From the NCBI RefSeq assembly GCF_036924745.1, contig NZ_JAZHSD010000001.1, positions 5,332,001 through 5,396,000 of the forward strand: DNA of 64,000 bases, read 5' to 3'. Under the pieces are notes generated by a model. That model saw only the letters and a program-made list of their open reading frames with translations, did not search any database and was not told the origin of the DNA. Source of the DNA: Bradyrhizobium sp. AZCC 1693 (lineage in GTDB: Bacteria; Pseudomonadota; Alphaproteobacteria; Rhizobiales; Xanthobacteraceae). Made by a program: the position numbers and the translations under genes. Shown piece by piece: positions 18,135 to 28,037 of this stretch (positions are counted from its first letter, which is position 1; every line of letters starts with the position of its first letter).

Positions 18135-18418
18135 ATCTCCAACTCATCGCTTGACTCTTGACCACTTCTGATTCGACTCCGGTCTTTAAGGATTTCACCC
18201 AAACACCGCCGCTTGTGGAGCCCGCGCAAACTTGATCTAGTGCCACCCGAAGCGCTTCAGCGCGAGATGTTGCGGTGAACGTATCGGGTTTCGGGAGGAG
18301 TCAGCGATTCGGGCGCGTTTCGTTCCAGACTCGTTCCAGAGCTTAAGCCGCGACCGCATCGCCGTCGCAGAATGAAACAGAATCGGCCGAATTGACGCCG
18401 TGCGACCAGAAAGGCTTC
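18135..18418. other. Intergenic region between two repeats
   Basis: About 280 bp between IR-A and IR-B copies, upstream of the helicase gene. It shows no gene-like reading frame with a ribosome binding site and no RNA gene. Confidence 0.35.
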
Positions 18419-18501
18419 CGTCATTGCGAGCGAAGCGAAGCAATCCATGGCGCGGCATAGGAACAATGGATTGCTTCGTCGCTTCGCTCCTCGCAATGAC
18501 G
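18419..18501. repeat. Palindromic intergenic repeat, family IR-B copy 2
   Basis: Starts CGTCATTGCGAGCGAAGCGA and ends with the inverted TCGCTCCTCGCAATGACG. It lies 27 bp before the helicase start codon, so it is likely part of the helicase leader. Confidence 0.75.
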
Positions 18502-18528
18502 AACGCATAAAAGAAACACCTGCAAGAC

Positions 18529-21500
18529 ATGGCTTTCTCACCTTCCACGTTCGCGACCGATCGCGCGCCCGGCGCAGGCGTTACCGCCGTGCTCGGGCCG
18601 ACCAACACCGGCAAGACGCATCTGGCGATCGAGCGGATGCTGGGGCATTCCTCCGGCGTGATCGGCCTGCCGCTGCGGCTGCTCGCGCGCGAGGTCTACA
18701 ACAAGATCGCGGATCGCGCGGGCGTCGACAGCGTCGCGCTCGTCACCGGCGAGGAGAAGATCAAGCCGAAGAACCCGCGCTACTGGGTGTCGACCGTCGA
18801 GGCGATGCCGCGCGACCTTGATGTCTCGTTTCTCGCCGTCGATGAAATCCAGATCGCCGCCGATCTCGAGCGCGGGCATGTCTTCACCGACCGCATCCTG
18901 CATCGCCGCGGCCGCGACGAGACGCTGCTCTTGGGTGCTGCCACCATGCGCCCCATCATCGAGCGGCTGCTGCCGGGCGCGTCCATCATCACGCGGCCGC
19001 GGCTGTCGCAGCTCGAATTCGCCGGCGACCGCAAGATCACGCGTCAGCCGCGACGCACCGCGATCGTCGCGTTCTCGGCCGATGAAGTCTATGCGATCGC
19101 CGAACTGATTCCGGCGGCAGCATGGCGGCGCTGCCGTTGTGCTGGGCTCGCTCTCGCCGCGCACGCGCAATGCGCAGGTGGCGATGTTCCAGAACGGCGA
19201 CGTCGATTATCTCGTCGCCACCGACGCCGTGGGCATGGGGCTGAACCTCGATGTCGATCACGTCGCCTTTGCCTCCGACCGCAAATATGACGGCTATCAG
19301 TTCCGCCGCTTGAATCCGTCCGAGTTCGCGCAGATCGCGGGCCGCGCCGGTCGCGCCACGCGTAATGGTACTTTCGGCACCACCGGGCGCTGCGGGCCGT
19401 TCGAGCCCGAGCTGGTGAACGCGCTGCAGAACCACACGTTTGACAGCGTCAAAATGCTGCAGTGGCGCAACTCGAAACTGGATTTTTCCTCGCTCGGCGC
19501 GCTCCAGGTGTCGCTGGCGCTCTCGCCCGGCCATGAGGTTTTAACCCGCGCGCCGATTGCCGAGGATTTGCGCGTGCTCGATCACGCGGCACGCGACGGC
19601 GAGGTGAGGGAGATGGCCCACGGCCCAGCCGCCGTGGAACGGCTGTGGGACGCCTGCCAGATCCCGGATTATCGCAAGATCGCGCCCGCCGCCCACGCCG
19701 AACTGGTGACCACGCTGTACGGGTTCCTGATGAAAAGGGGCCGGATTCCCGATGCCTGGTTCTCAGCCCAGGTCGACCAGGCTGACCGCGTCACCGGCGA
19801 TATCGACACGCTGTCGGGCCGGATCGCGCAAATCCGCACCTGGACCTTCGTCGCCAACCGCCCGGACTGGCTGTCCGACCCCGACCACTGGCAGGGGATC
19901 ACGCGGGAGGTCGAAAATAAATTATCCGATGCGCTGCATGAACGGCTAACGGAGCGTTTCGTTGACCGCCGGACCAGTGTATTGATGCGCCGCCTGCGGG
20001 AGAACTCAGTTTTGAATACGGAAATTGGCAAGACCGGCGAAGTGATTGTGGAAGGCCACGCGATCGGCCGGCTCGATGGATTTACCTTTGCCCCCGATGC
20101 GGCGGAAGCCGGCTCGGATGCGAAAGCGTTGCAGGCTGCGGCCCAGCAGGTGCTCGCCAGCGAGATCGACGCGCGCGCCACCAAACTTAGCGCGGCGCCC
20201 GACGACCAGTTCGTGCTGACCTCTGACGGCACCATCCGCTGGACCGGCGATGCGGTCGCAAAGCTCGTCGCCGCCGACGACGCGCTGCATCCGCGCATTC
20301 GCATCATTGCCGACGATCGCCTCTCCGGCGCGCCGCGCGAGGCGGTGCAGGCGCGGCTCGATCTGTGGCTGAAGACGCATATCGAAAAGCTGCTCGGCCC
20401 GCTGTTCGGGCTCTCCAAGGCCGAGGACATCACCGGCATCGGGCGCGGCATCGCGTTCCAGCTGGTGGAGGCGCTCGGCGTGCTGGAGCGCGCAAAAATT
20501 TCCGCCGAGATGAAGGATCTCGACCAGGCCTCGCGCGCGACTTTACGCAAATATGGCGTGCGCTTCGGCGCCTATCACATCTATTTCCCCGGGCTCTTGA
20601 AGCCTGCGGCGCGCGCGCTGGCCTCGCTGCTGTGGGCCGAGAAGCAGGACAATGTCGACATGTCCGCGCTATCAGGCGCGCAGCATCTGGCGTCGAGTGG
20701 CCGCACCTCGTTCCCGGTCGACAAGGCGTTGCCGCGCGACGCCTATCGCATGCTCGGCTATCGCCAGTGCGGCGAGCGTGCGGTGCGCGTCGATATTCTG
20801 GAGCGGCTCGCCGATCTCATTCGTCCCGCGCTGGCGTGGCGCGAGACGTCGCCCGGCGACAAGCCGACCGGCGCGTTCGACGGCCGCGGCTTTGTGGTGA
20901 CGCAGGCGATGACCTCGCTGACGGGATCTGCCGGCGAAGATTTCGCCTCGATCCTGCGCGCGCTCGGCTACCGCATGGACCGCCGCCCGCCATTGCCGCC
21001 GAAGCCCGCGCCCGAGGTCGTTGTCGAGACCGTCTCCACCGAGACACCGCCAGTCGAGGCCAGCGCCGAGACGACTGCAGAGGCACCGGCAGAGACACCG
21101 GCGGAAGAAGTCGCCGCCGACCTGCCCATGTCAGGCGATCCCGCGCCGTCAGCATCGCTGCTGCCCAGCGTCACGCCGGTACCGGTCGCGAGCGAAGAGC
21201 CTCTGGCTGTGGTCGAGGCCGCACCCGAGCCCGCCGAGACCACGCCGGCGGAAGCCGCGATCGCGGACGCACCTCCGGAACAGGAGGCGGAGCCGACGAT
21301 CAGCGCCGCCGAAGCTGCGGCCGAGCCCGCCACCGCGAGCGAGGCGCCCAGTGAAGGCGCTGCCGCCGAAGCCGTTCCCGCTGAAGCCGCAGAAGCCAGG
21401 CCTGAAACGAAATCCGAGACGCCGGCCGAGCCTGCGCTGGTCGAAGTCTGGCGGCCCGGTGGCCGTTCCGACGAGCGCCGCCCGCATCACGACCGCAACC

Positions 21501-22000
21501 GCCAGCGTCATCACGGCCGCCCGGCGCAGGGTGCGCAAGCCGCCAGCGGCGAAGGCGGCGAGGGCGCGCCGCGCGAGCAGCGCCATCGCCGCGGGCGCCG
21601 CAATGACTTCCGCAAGCCCCGCGAAGGCGCGCCGGCGGATACCGCCGCTGCGCCCATAGCCGAAGGCGCACCGGCGACTGAAGCGCGCGAGCAGACGCGT
21701 CAGGACCGTCCGCCCCGCGAGCGTTTTGAAGGCAAGGGCCGCGACGGCGATCGCCGCGACAAATTCGATCGCAACAAGGGCGACCGCAACAAGGGTGGTC
21801 GCGACAAGGGCGAGCGCGGCGGCCGTGATTTCGGTGGGCGCGACAAGGGCGGCCGCGACAAGCGCGACTCAGGGCCATCGCACCGTCAATGGGCGACCAG
21901 CGCGGCACCGCGCGAGCGTGACCGTCCGGTCGATCCCAATTCGCCATTTGCAAAACTGGCGGCGTTGAAGGAACAGCTTGCGGGCAACCGCAAGGAATAG
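18529..22000 (+). pseudogene. SUV3-like DEAD/DEAH-box RNA helicase, reading frame split by a single extra base
   Basis: The frame from ATG 18529 gives the ATPase half: Walker A GPTNTGKTHLA (about residue 24), VDEIQIAADLERG (motif II) and LLLGAATM (motif III). At 19111-19112 an extra C (ATT CCGG where ATT CGG is expected) shifts the frame. The second half continues in another frame from about 19112 to 22000 with AVVLGSLSPRTRNAQ, FQNGDVDYLVATDAVGMGLN and motif VI QIAGRAGR. Restored, the protein has about 1,157 residues with a long disordered tail rich in E/A/P, then RDKGGRDK-type basic repeats typical of RNA binding. The role is presumably RNA unwinding or degradation. It could be a sequencing error or a real mutation. 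Confidence 0.85.
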
Positions 22001-22025
22001 TGCGCAGGGAATAACGGGAAGGTCG

Positions 22026-22295
22026 TTGGAGCGGCAGCGTCTCGACAAATGGCTGTGGCACGCGCGGGTGGTGAAGGCCCGCACCTCCGCTGCCGCGCTC
22101 GTCGAAGCCGGCCACGTCCGCATCAACGGCGCGCGCGAAACGGCGCCCGGTCATTCGGTGAAAGTCGGCGACGTGCTGACGATCGGGCTCGATCGCAGCG
22201 TGCGCGTCCTCAAAGTGGTGGGATTTTCCGAGCGGCGGGGCGACGCTGCGGCCGCGCGCGTGCTCTATGATGAATTGCACAGTGGCAAGCAGTAA
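22026..22295 (+). CDS. S4-domain RNA-binding protein (Hsp15/HslR-like)
   Basis: 89 residues if started at TTG 22026, after GGAAGG; an upstream TTG at 21978 overlaps the helicase end. The sequence ERQRLDKWLWHARVVKARTS followed by AAALVEAGHVRINGARE is the canonical S4 RNA-binding motif; the C-terminal basic tail GFSERRGDAAAARVLYDEL matches HslR-type proteins, which bind nascent-chain-blocked 50S subunits. It lies 25 bp after an RNA helicase gene, so an RNA-related operon is plausible. Confidence 0.85.
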   Translation: MERQRLDKWLWHARVVKARTSAAALVEAGHVRINGARETAPGHSVKVGDVLTIGLDRSVRVLKVVGFSERRGDAAAARVLYDELHSGKQ

Positions 22296-22442
22296 CTATC
22301 TGCAAAAGGCTCGCAGGGACGCCTGAAATTGGGCCGGCAGAGGCCCACTGCTTCCCTTGCGGCAGCGCACCGCATGCGCTACGCAAACCCCGGAAATCTG
22401 ATCCGTTCGCTGCCTTGTTCGGAGTCTTATTCGGAGCCTTGG

Positions 22443-22781
22443 ATGACTTACGTCGTCACTGAAGCCTGCATCAAATGCAAATATACCGACTGCGTTGAGG
22501 TCTGCCCCGTCGACTGCTTCTACGAGGGCGAGAACATGCTGGTCATCCATCCCGACGAATGCATCGACTGCGGCGTCTGCGAACCCGAATGTCCCGCCGA
22601 CGCCATCAAGCCGGACACCGAGCCCGGCCTGGAGAAGTGGCTCGAGGTCAACACCGAGTACGCCAAGAGCTGGCCCAACATCACCCAGAAGAAGGACTCG
22701 CCGCCGGACGCGAAAGAATTCGAGGGCGTGGAGGGCAAGTTCGAGAAATATTTTTCCAAGGAGCCCGGCAGCGGCGACTGA
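22443..22781 (+). CDS. fdxA: 7Fe-8S ferredoxin FdxA
   Basis: 112 residues from ATG 22443. The first half carries [18 protein letters not shown] and [17 protein letters not shown], i.e. the cysteine pattern of a [3Fe-4S]/[4Fe-4S] ferredoxin as in alphaproteobacterial FdxA. The C-terminal extension [15 protein letters not shown] with [15 protein letters not shown] is also typical. It is a soluble cytoplasmic electron carrier. The order S4 protein - fdxA - carD recurs in Bradyrhizobium relatives as I know them. Confidence 0.95.
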   Translation: MTYVVTEACIKCKYTDCVEVCPVDCFYEGENMLVIHPDECIDCGVCEPECPADAIKPDTEPGLEKWLEVNTEYAKSWPNITQKKDSPPDAKEFEGVEGKFEKYFSKEPGSGD

Positions 22782-23207
22782 TTCGCTGGGGATAACTCCG
22801 GGGATAAATCGGGCCAGCTAAGCCCGTTTCGGACCTAATCGGAACCTAACTAAGCCTGCTGATTTACCCTGTTGACGGTCTTGTGGCCGAAAGGACCCCG
22901 TAAAGGACCGGAACCGGGCGTAAATCATTGATTTTTGCGGAAAATGTGCTATATTGGGCACATTACAAGCCGATCCCGGCCACGGCGTATCTGTGGCCCC
23001 GGTGGGTTCCCGTAAAACATCGAACAGGGGCGTGGCAGTTCCGCGCGCAGGCTGTGTCACAGAAAACGCGTAAAAAGAGTGCTTCCAAGACCACCAAAAA
23101 AGCCGCTCCGGGCCAGCCGCAGCGCAACCAAAGGCCGTGCCAAGGCGACCGTAAAGGTGGCCAGGAAGGTTGCGGCCACAAAGTCCTCAAAGAACAAAAG
23201 AAGCGCA
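22782..23207. other. Leader region of carD with a lysine-rich, frame-disrupted extension
   Basis: About 420 bp. The part from GTG 23054 reads VSQKTRKKSASKTTKKAAP in one frame, then another frame continues ASRSATKGRAKATVKVARK up to the annotated carD start. Removing one G from the CCGGG at about 23107-23111 would join the two into one Lys/Ala-rich N-terminus fused to CarD. It is either a decayed extension, an assembly error, or chance in a Lys-rich stretch. Confidence 0.4.
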
Positions 23208-23996
23208 ATGCCAGAAAAGACTGCCAAGACTGCCGCGAAAGCGACGGGTTCAAAGACCACTGCGTCGAAAGTTGCTGCCAAGGCTCCCGTGAAGGCCCCT
23301 GTGAAGGCTGCGCCCCCGAAAGCCGCCGTTGCGCCGAAGGCTCCCGTCAAGCCGGCCGCCGCCGCGCCGCGCGTCGAGGAGCCGAAGAAGGTCGTCACCC
23401 AGCGTCAGGGCTTCAAGGCCAACGAATTCGTGGTCTATCCCGCTCATGGCGTCGGCCAGATCCTGGCCATCGAGGAGCAGGAGATCGCGGGCGCCAAGCT
23501 CGAGCTGTTCGTGATCAATTTCATGAAGGACAAGATGACGCTCCGCGTGCCGACCGCCAAGGTCGCCAATGTCGGCATGCGCAAGCTGTCCGAGCCGGCG
23601 CTGGTCAAGAAGGCGCTGGAGACGCTGAAGGGCCGTGCGCGCGTCAAGCGGACCATGTGGTCGCGCCGGGCGCAGGAATACGAAGCCAAGATCAATTCGG
23701 GCGACATCGTCGCGATCGCCGAAGTGGTCCGCGACCTCTACCGTTCGGAATCGCAGCCCGAGCAGTCCTACAGCGAACGCCAGCTCTATGAAGCAGCCCT
23801 CGATCGCCTGTCGCGCGAAATCGCCGTCGTGCAGCATTCGACGGAGACCGAAGCGGTCAAGGAAATCGAGAGCCAGCTCGCCAAGAGCCCGCGCCGCGGC
23901 GCCAAGACTGAGGCGACCGGGGCTGACGGCGAAGCTGACGAGGCCGATGTCGAAGCCGATGGCGACGACGCTGCCGTGGCGGACGAAGCCGCCTGA
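23208..23996 (+). CDS. carD: CarD family transcriptional regulator
   Basis: 262 residues from ATG 23208. CarD proteins bind RNA polymerase beta through an N-terminal Tudor-like domain and stabilise open complexes, notably at rRNA promoters. Residues about 1-60 are a Lys/Ala/Pro-rich tail; the CarD domain follows (FKANEFVVYPAHGVGQILAI, then VINFMKDKMTLRVP); the helical DNA-binding part contains RAQEYEAKINSGDIVAIAEV and LYRSESQPEQSYSERQLYEA. The tail is acidic (DEADVEADGDDAAVADEAA). The last 178 bp and the terminator are part of a 232-bp sequence duplicated at 29182-29413. Confidence 0.93.
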   Translation: MPEKTAKTAAKATGSKTTASKVAAKAPVKAPVKAAPPKAAVAPKAPVKPAAAAPRVEEPKKVVTQRQGFKANEFVVYPAHGVGQILAIEEQEIAGAKLELFVINFMKDKMTLRVPTAKVANVGMRKLSEPALVKKALETLKGRARVKRTMWSRRAQEYEAKINSGDIVAIAEVVRDLYRSESQPEQSYSERQLYEAALDRLSREIAVVQHSTETEAVKEIESQLAKSPRRGAKTEATGADGEADEADVEADGDDAAVADEAA

Positions 23997-24050
23997 AAGG
24001 GTTCGACGGATTGAAATCAAAAGCCCGGTCGCGAGACCGGGCTTTTTGCT
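23819..24050. repeat. carD 3'-end duplication, left copy (232 bp)
   Basis: This covers the last codons of carD and its terminator. The copy at 29182-29413 has the same length, no gaps and only scattered substitutions. The two frame a 5.1-kb cassette, and homology stops sharply after the terminator T-run. Confidence 0.9.
24020..24047 (+). terminator. Rho-independent terminator of carD
   Basis: The stem AAAGCCCGGTC / GACCGGGCTTT (11 bp) has a GCGA loop and is followed by a T-run (24043-24047), 24 bp past the carD stop. Confidence 0.9.
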
Positions 24051-24851
24051 GCTCTATCCGTCGTCATATTGCCGGACATCGCGCGCGTTGGTGACGGCAA
24101 CAACAGACCTGAACGAAACGAGAATTGTGCCACCCATGTCGCCGGTTTGAAGTGTTACCTATGTCGCCGGTTGCTCAGAGACACGGGCCTCCGACGGAAG
24201 GAGCGTTCCGCTCGCAATGGTGGTCCGCATCTGGAAGCCAATCATCTACCGAGCGGGATGCACATATGATCTCACGACGATAAGTTCGCCTTCGCGACGC
24301 TCGATTGGGCCGCTCAAAATTGTAGCGGAGATCTCGATTTCCGATCTGTATTTCCATTTCATCGCCGGCTCGGAGTTTCGAGCAGGGTACGGTGTCTTGC
24401 TCAAGGTCCACCTCGAAAAACCAGCCACGCGACGGCGGGCCCCGAGTTTCTCTATCCTGGCCGAATAGAAAACCGTCTCACCCATACCGCGCGCTTTTCA
24501 GGAGCGTGGTTTTGTACAATCGATCGCCCGGACCACAAGGGCGAAACCTCGCCCGTTGTGTAGCTCGAGTCGAGCCTTTGATCTTCATTGGAACCAGACG
24601 GGAGTCCTTCAGGCGGTGCTGTTTCTCGCGGAATGAACGCCTCGCTGTCCGGGGCACGAGCTCAAGCCGGCAGCCGGGCGAGTTCGGTTGTCAGCATGAC
24701 CACGCGCATGGCTTTCGACGAAGCAAGGGACTTGTGATTCCAAAGAGCAACTAATCTGCTATTCTTGCCGAGCGCTTTATCGATCCTCAAGAGATCGTTA
24801 AGATGCTGCTACCTCATGGTTCGCCGTGTGCGATCAGACAAAGCCTCGCAA
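24051..24851. other. Gene-poor junction at the left end of the cassette
   Basis: About 800 bp. A pair of direct repeats (ACCCATGTCGCCGGTTT and ACCTATGTCGCCGGTTG, about 24131-24174) resembles the ends left by some IS elements. Short minus-strand frames at 24175-24485 cover the same bases in conflicting frames and have no ribosome binding site, so I do not call a gene. The base composition is less GC-rich than in the flanks. It probably holds remnants. Confidence 0.35.
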
Positions 24852-26057
24852 ATGAAGCTTGCTCGCATCCTTATCGGCATCGTTCTGTTGGCTGGCGGGC
24901 TCTATATCCTGATCGGCGAGCACTTTGCAGGAACGTCGGCCGACGCCAATGTCAATGCTCGCATCTATGTGATCCGCGCGCCAATCGAAGGCAACGTCAC
25001 GCTCGCGGTCAAAAGCATCGGCGCACGGCTGAACGCTGGCGAACTCGTCGCCGATGTTTCGGATGACAGGTTCGATAACGCGCGCCTCTTGGAACTTGAG
25101 CGAAATCGCGACAATCAGCAGATCGAGCTTACGCGTATTGCAGCTCAGCGCATGGCGGTTTCGGAGTCGAGAATTGGGTTTTCAGCCCAGGCCACTGACT
25201 ATCAGCATGGCCGGACTCGGCAAATCGAAGCCCGTCTCGCGGAAAACAAGGCCGCACAGGATGCAGCTTCGGCTCGGCTGCGCGCAGCGGATGCCGCCTT
25301 CAGACGGGCCAATGAGCTCAGCAACCGCGGCGTTGAGACGGCGGCCAGTTTCGACCGGGCGCGCGCGGCGTTCGATGTCGCCCAACAGGATCTGGAAAGC
25401 GCGCGGCAGCGCAACGTCTATCTTGAGACGGAACTTGCGTCCGCTCGCAGCGGCGTCTTCATCGGTGAATCCTATAACGACGCCCCATCCTCTTCACAGC
25501 GGATCCGCGAGCTCGACCTGCGTCTTGCCGAATTGTCAGTCGATGAGCAGCAGGTCAAGGCGCGGATCGCCCAGTATGAGCGTCAGGTCGACGCCGAGCG
25601 CGTTCGCGTCAATCGTCTGACATCCGCCACGCTGAAGGCGGGGGTGCCCGGCGTGGCATGGGATTTTCTGGTCGATGACGGGGAATTTGCCCGCCGCGGC
25701 CAGGATCTGATGAAGCTTGTCGATTGCAGCAACGTGATCGTGACCGCAAGCGTCACGGAGTCGCTTTACGACAGCCTGACGATCGGCGCGCCGGTGCAGT
25801 TCCGGCTGTTCGGCGACCGCCGGATCTTTGACGGGACAATAATCCGTCTGGGCGGATCGGGCGCATCGCTGCTCTATACGAATCTTGCGGTGGGTCCGAG
25901 CGCCCAGCACCTGCAGCGCTTCGACGTCACCGCAACGGTGCCTGAACTTGCCCGGGAACCGGACCTCGCATGTGCGATCGGCCGGACAGGCCGTGTCATC
26001 TTCTCCGGTGGCCCAATCGCCAGGCTGCGTCGTCTCCTCACACGGTATGGCTACTGA
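24852..26057 (+). CDS. HlyD-like periplasmic/membrane-fusion protein of a glycan synthase cassette
   Basis: 401 residues from ATG 24852. One N-terminal membrane helix (LARILIGIVLLAGGLYILIG) is followed by a lipoyl/biotinyl-like half (RIYVIRAPIEGNVTLAVKSI), a long coiled coil (about 75-250) and a beta-barrel end with VDDGEFARRGQDLMKLVDCS. This is the membrane-fusion layout also used by Alg44-type partners of polysaccharide synthases. Its TGA overlaps the ATG of the glycosyltransferase (TGATG), which indicates translational coupling. It probably spans the periplasm and guides the polymer made by the next gene. Confidence 0.8.
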   Translation: MKLARILIGIVLLAGGLYILIGEHFAGTSADANVNARIYVIRAPIEGNVTLAVKSIGARLNAGELVADVSDDRFDNARLLELERNRDNQQIELTRIAAQRMAVSESRIGFSAQATDYQHGRTRQIEARLAENKAAQDAASARLRAADAAFRRANELSNRGVETAASFDRARAAFDVAQQDLESARQRNVYLETELASARSGVFIGESYNDAPSSSQRIRELDLRLAELSVDEQQVKARIAQYERQVDAERVRVNRLTSATLKAGVPGVAWDFLVDDGEFARRGQDLMKLVDCSNVIVTASVTESLYDSLTIGAPVQFRLFGDRRIFDGTIIRLGGSGASLLYTNLAVGPSAQHLQRFDVTATVPELAREPDLACAIGRTGRVIFSGGPIARLRRLLTRYGY

Positions 26058-28027
26058 TGTTGCTGTTGTCGCCATGGTTAGCCGCTTTCGCCGGAACCGC
26101 GGTCGTCGTGGGGCTCCGCCTTACGGTTCTGCCGCTGCTCAGCCCGAAAAACTGGTACTGGCGCGCACTTCTGCTCGGCGGAACGAGTTTTTTGTCCTGG
26201 CGCTACATGGTCTGGCGCTTCAGCGCTACCGTCGCGCCACTCGCTTGGACGGCCGACGCCCTTTTTAGTTGGAGCTTCGCCATCCTGGAGGCACTGACCG
26301 TTCTCTCGTCATCGATTGCGTTCTTCATCCTGTCGCGCGTCAAGGAGCGGAGCACCGAAGCCGACGCACATGCCGCGTGGTGGTCGCCCGGAGCGCCGCC
26401 GCGCGTCGACATTTTCATTACGACCTATAACGAACAGCTCGAGGTGCTCGATCGGACGATCATCGGCGCGAAGGCGGGCATTTTTCCGAACCTGAACGTG
26501 TTCGTTCTCGACGACGGCCGCAGGGAATGGCTGAAGGACGCCTGCGAGCGGCATGGCGTCGGCTATATCGTGCGGGCCGACAACGCGCACGCCAAGGCCG
26601 GCAACATCAACAATGCGCTGGCAAGGCGCGCAAAGGATCCGGACCGTCCGGATTTCGTCGTTGTTCTCGATGCTGACTTCGTCCCGCATGTCGATTTTGT
26701 CGACCGGACGCTGGCACTGTTTCACGACCCGGCGGTCGGCCTGGTGCAAACGCCTCAGCATTTCTTCAATCCGGATCCGATCCAGCACAATCTCGGCATC
26801 AGCTCCGCTTATCCGGACGAACAGCGCCACTTCTTCGATAATGTCGAGCCCGCGCGGGATGCGTGGGGGATCGCCATCTGCTGCGGCACGTCATCCATGG
26901 TTAGGGTGAGTGCGGTCGAGGCGATCGGCGGACTTCCAACCGAAAGCGTGACCGAGGACTTCCTGCTCACCCTGCGGCTCGCGGAACACGGGTGGCAAAC
27001 GGTCTATCTCAATGAGCCGCTGACGGAGGGCCTTGCTCCTGAAGGTCTCCGGGAATACATCGTGCAGCGCGGCCGTTGGTGCCTCGGCATGATGCAGATC
27101 GTTGGCAACGTGTACAGCCCGATCGGCAGCCACGGCCTGGGTCTGATCCATCGGATCGGCGTTTTCGACGCTCTGCTCTACTGGACGACGACATTTCCGT
27201 TCCGGCTTATCAGCCTGATCTGCCCACTGCTCTACTGGTGGGCCGGCATTACCGTGGTGAACGCCTCGATCTTCGACATCACCAAGTATTACGTTCCATA
27301 TTATGTGGCGGTGATGGCAACGCTGAACTGGCTTTCCAAGGGCCTGTTCATTCCCATCCTGAATGACGTCGCACAACTCGTTGCTGCATGGCCGGTGTGC
27401 CGTGCCGCAGCGCTTGGTCTTTTCAGGAGGGGACCTCACAGATTCTCGGTGACCGCAAAGGGCGGCGACCGGACGAAGGTTATCGTCCAGTGGCTGATCA
27501 TGCGACCGTTTCTGATCCTGTTCGGCCTGACGATCGGCGGGCTCATCGTGTCGCTGGAGTCCGATTTCATTTTCAACACGGCATCGACCGCGGGCGACGG
27601 CATCGCGATCGTCATGTTCTGGACGGTCTACAACGTACTGGTTCTGCTGGTGGCGATTGCGGCCTGCATCGAACGGCCGCGCTACAATTGGCCGCTACGC
27701 CAGATCGTCGAACCGATCACGCTTGTGATCGGAACCGAAGATCACCGCGGCTGGCTCATCCATCTCGGTCCCGAGCACGCTCGCATCAGCGGTCCATCCG
27801 GCCTTGCGCGCGGAGATGCGGGCACGATTCACATTCCGGCGATCGGCGATATCGAAGCGCGCGTGGTCGCGCCAACACGCGATGGTTACAGTCTCAGGTT
27901 CGCGCCCACGCCGCAGCAGCGCGACCAGATCATCGCGAAACTTCACACCGCCCCCGCAGTCCCCGGTACCGATAGAGGCAGTATCAGCCTCATGATCCGC
28001 GAGCTCGCACGGGCTATAACACGTTGA
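26057..28027 (+). CDS. Cellulose synthase-like processive glycosyltransferase (GT2, BcsA-type)
   Basis: 656 residues from ATG 26057, coupled to the HlyD gene by a 1-bp overlap. Two or three N-terminal membrane helices precede the GT2 core: FITTYNEQLEVLDRT, LDDGRREWL (first D), VLDADFVPH (DxD), VTEDFLLTLRL (catalytic TED) and QRGRWCLGMMQ (the Q-x-x-RW of processive synthases). At least four membrane helices follow, then a C-terminal soluble domain with an ERPRYNWPLR segment resembling a degenerate PilZ region, which would suggest c-di-GMP control. It likely synthesises and exports a beta-linked exopolysaccharide. The polymer cannot be named from sequence. Confidence 0.85.
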   Translation: MLLLSPWLAAFAGTAVVVGLRLTVLPLLSPKNWYWRALLLGGTSFLSWRYMVWRFSATVAPLAWTADALFSWSFAILEALTVLSSSIAFFILSRVKERSTEADAHAAWWSPGAPPRVDIFITTYNEQLEVLDRTIIGAKAGIFPNLNVFVLDDGRREWLKDACERHGVGYIVRADNAHAKAGNINNALARRAKDPDRPDFVVVLDADFVPHVDFVDRTLALFHDPAVGLVQTPQHFFNPDPIQHNLGISSAYPDEQRHFFDNVEPARDAWGIAICCGTSSMVRVSAVEAIGGLPTESVTEDFLLTLRLAEHGWQTVYLNEPLTEGLAPEGLREYIVQRGRWCLGMMQIVGNVYSPIGSHGLGLIHRIGVFDALLYWTTTFPFRLISLICPLLYWWAGITVVNASIFDITKYYVPYYVAVMATLNWLSKGLFIPILNDVAQLVAAWPVCRAAALGLFRRGPHRFSVTAKGGDRTKVIVQWLIMRPFLILFGLTIGGLIVSLESDFIFNTASTAGDGIAIVMFWTVYNVLVLLVAIAACIERPRYNWPLRQIVEPITLVIGTEDHRGWLIHLGPEHARISGPSGLARGDAGTIHIPAIGDIEARVVAPTRDGYSLRFAPTPQQRDQIIAKLHTAPAVPGTDRGSISLMIRELARAITR

Positions 28028-28037
28028 GGAGATCGGT

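Noticed and set aside
22928..23791. 287-codon frame overlapping carD
   Set aside because: Only its first part (the Lys-rich stretch) may be real; from about 23115 on it is an out-of-frame reading of carD.
24175..24485. Possible small minus-strand genes after the carD terminator
   Set aside because: Two overlapping frames both look weakly protein-like, but neither has a ribosome binding site or a recognisable family.
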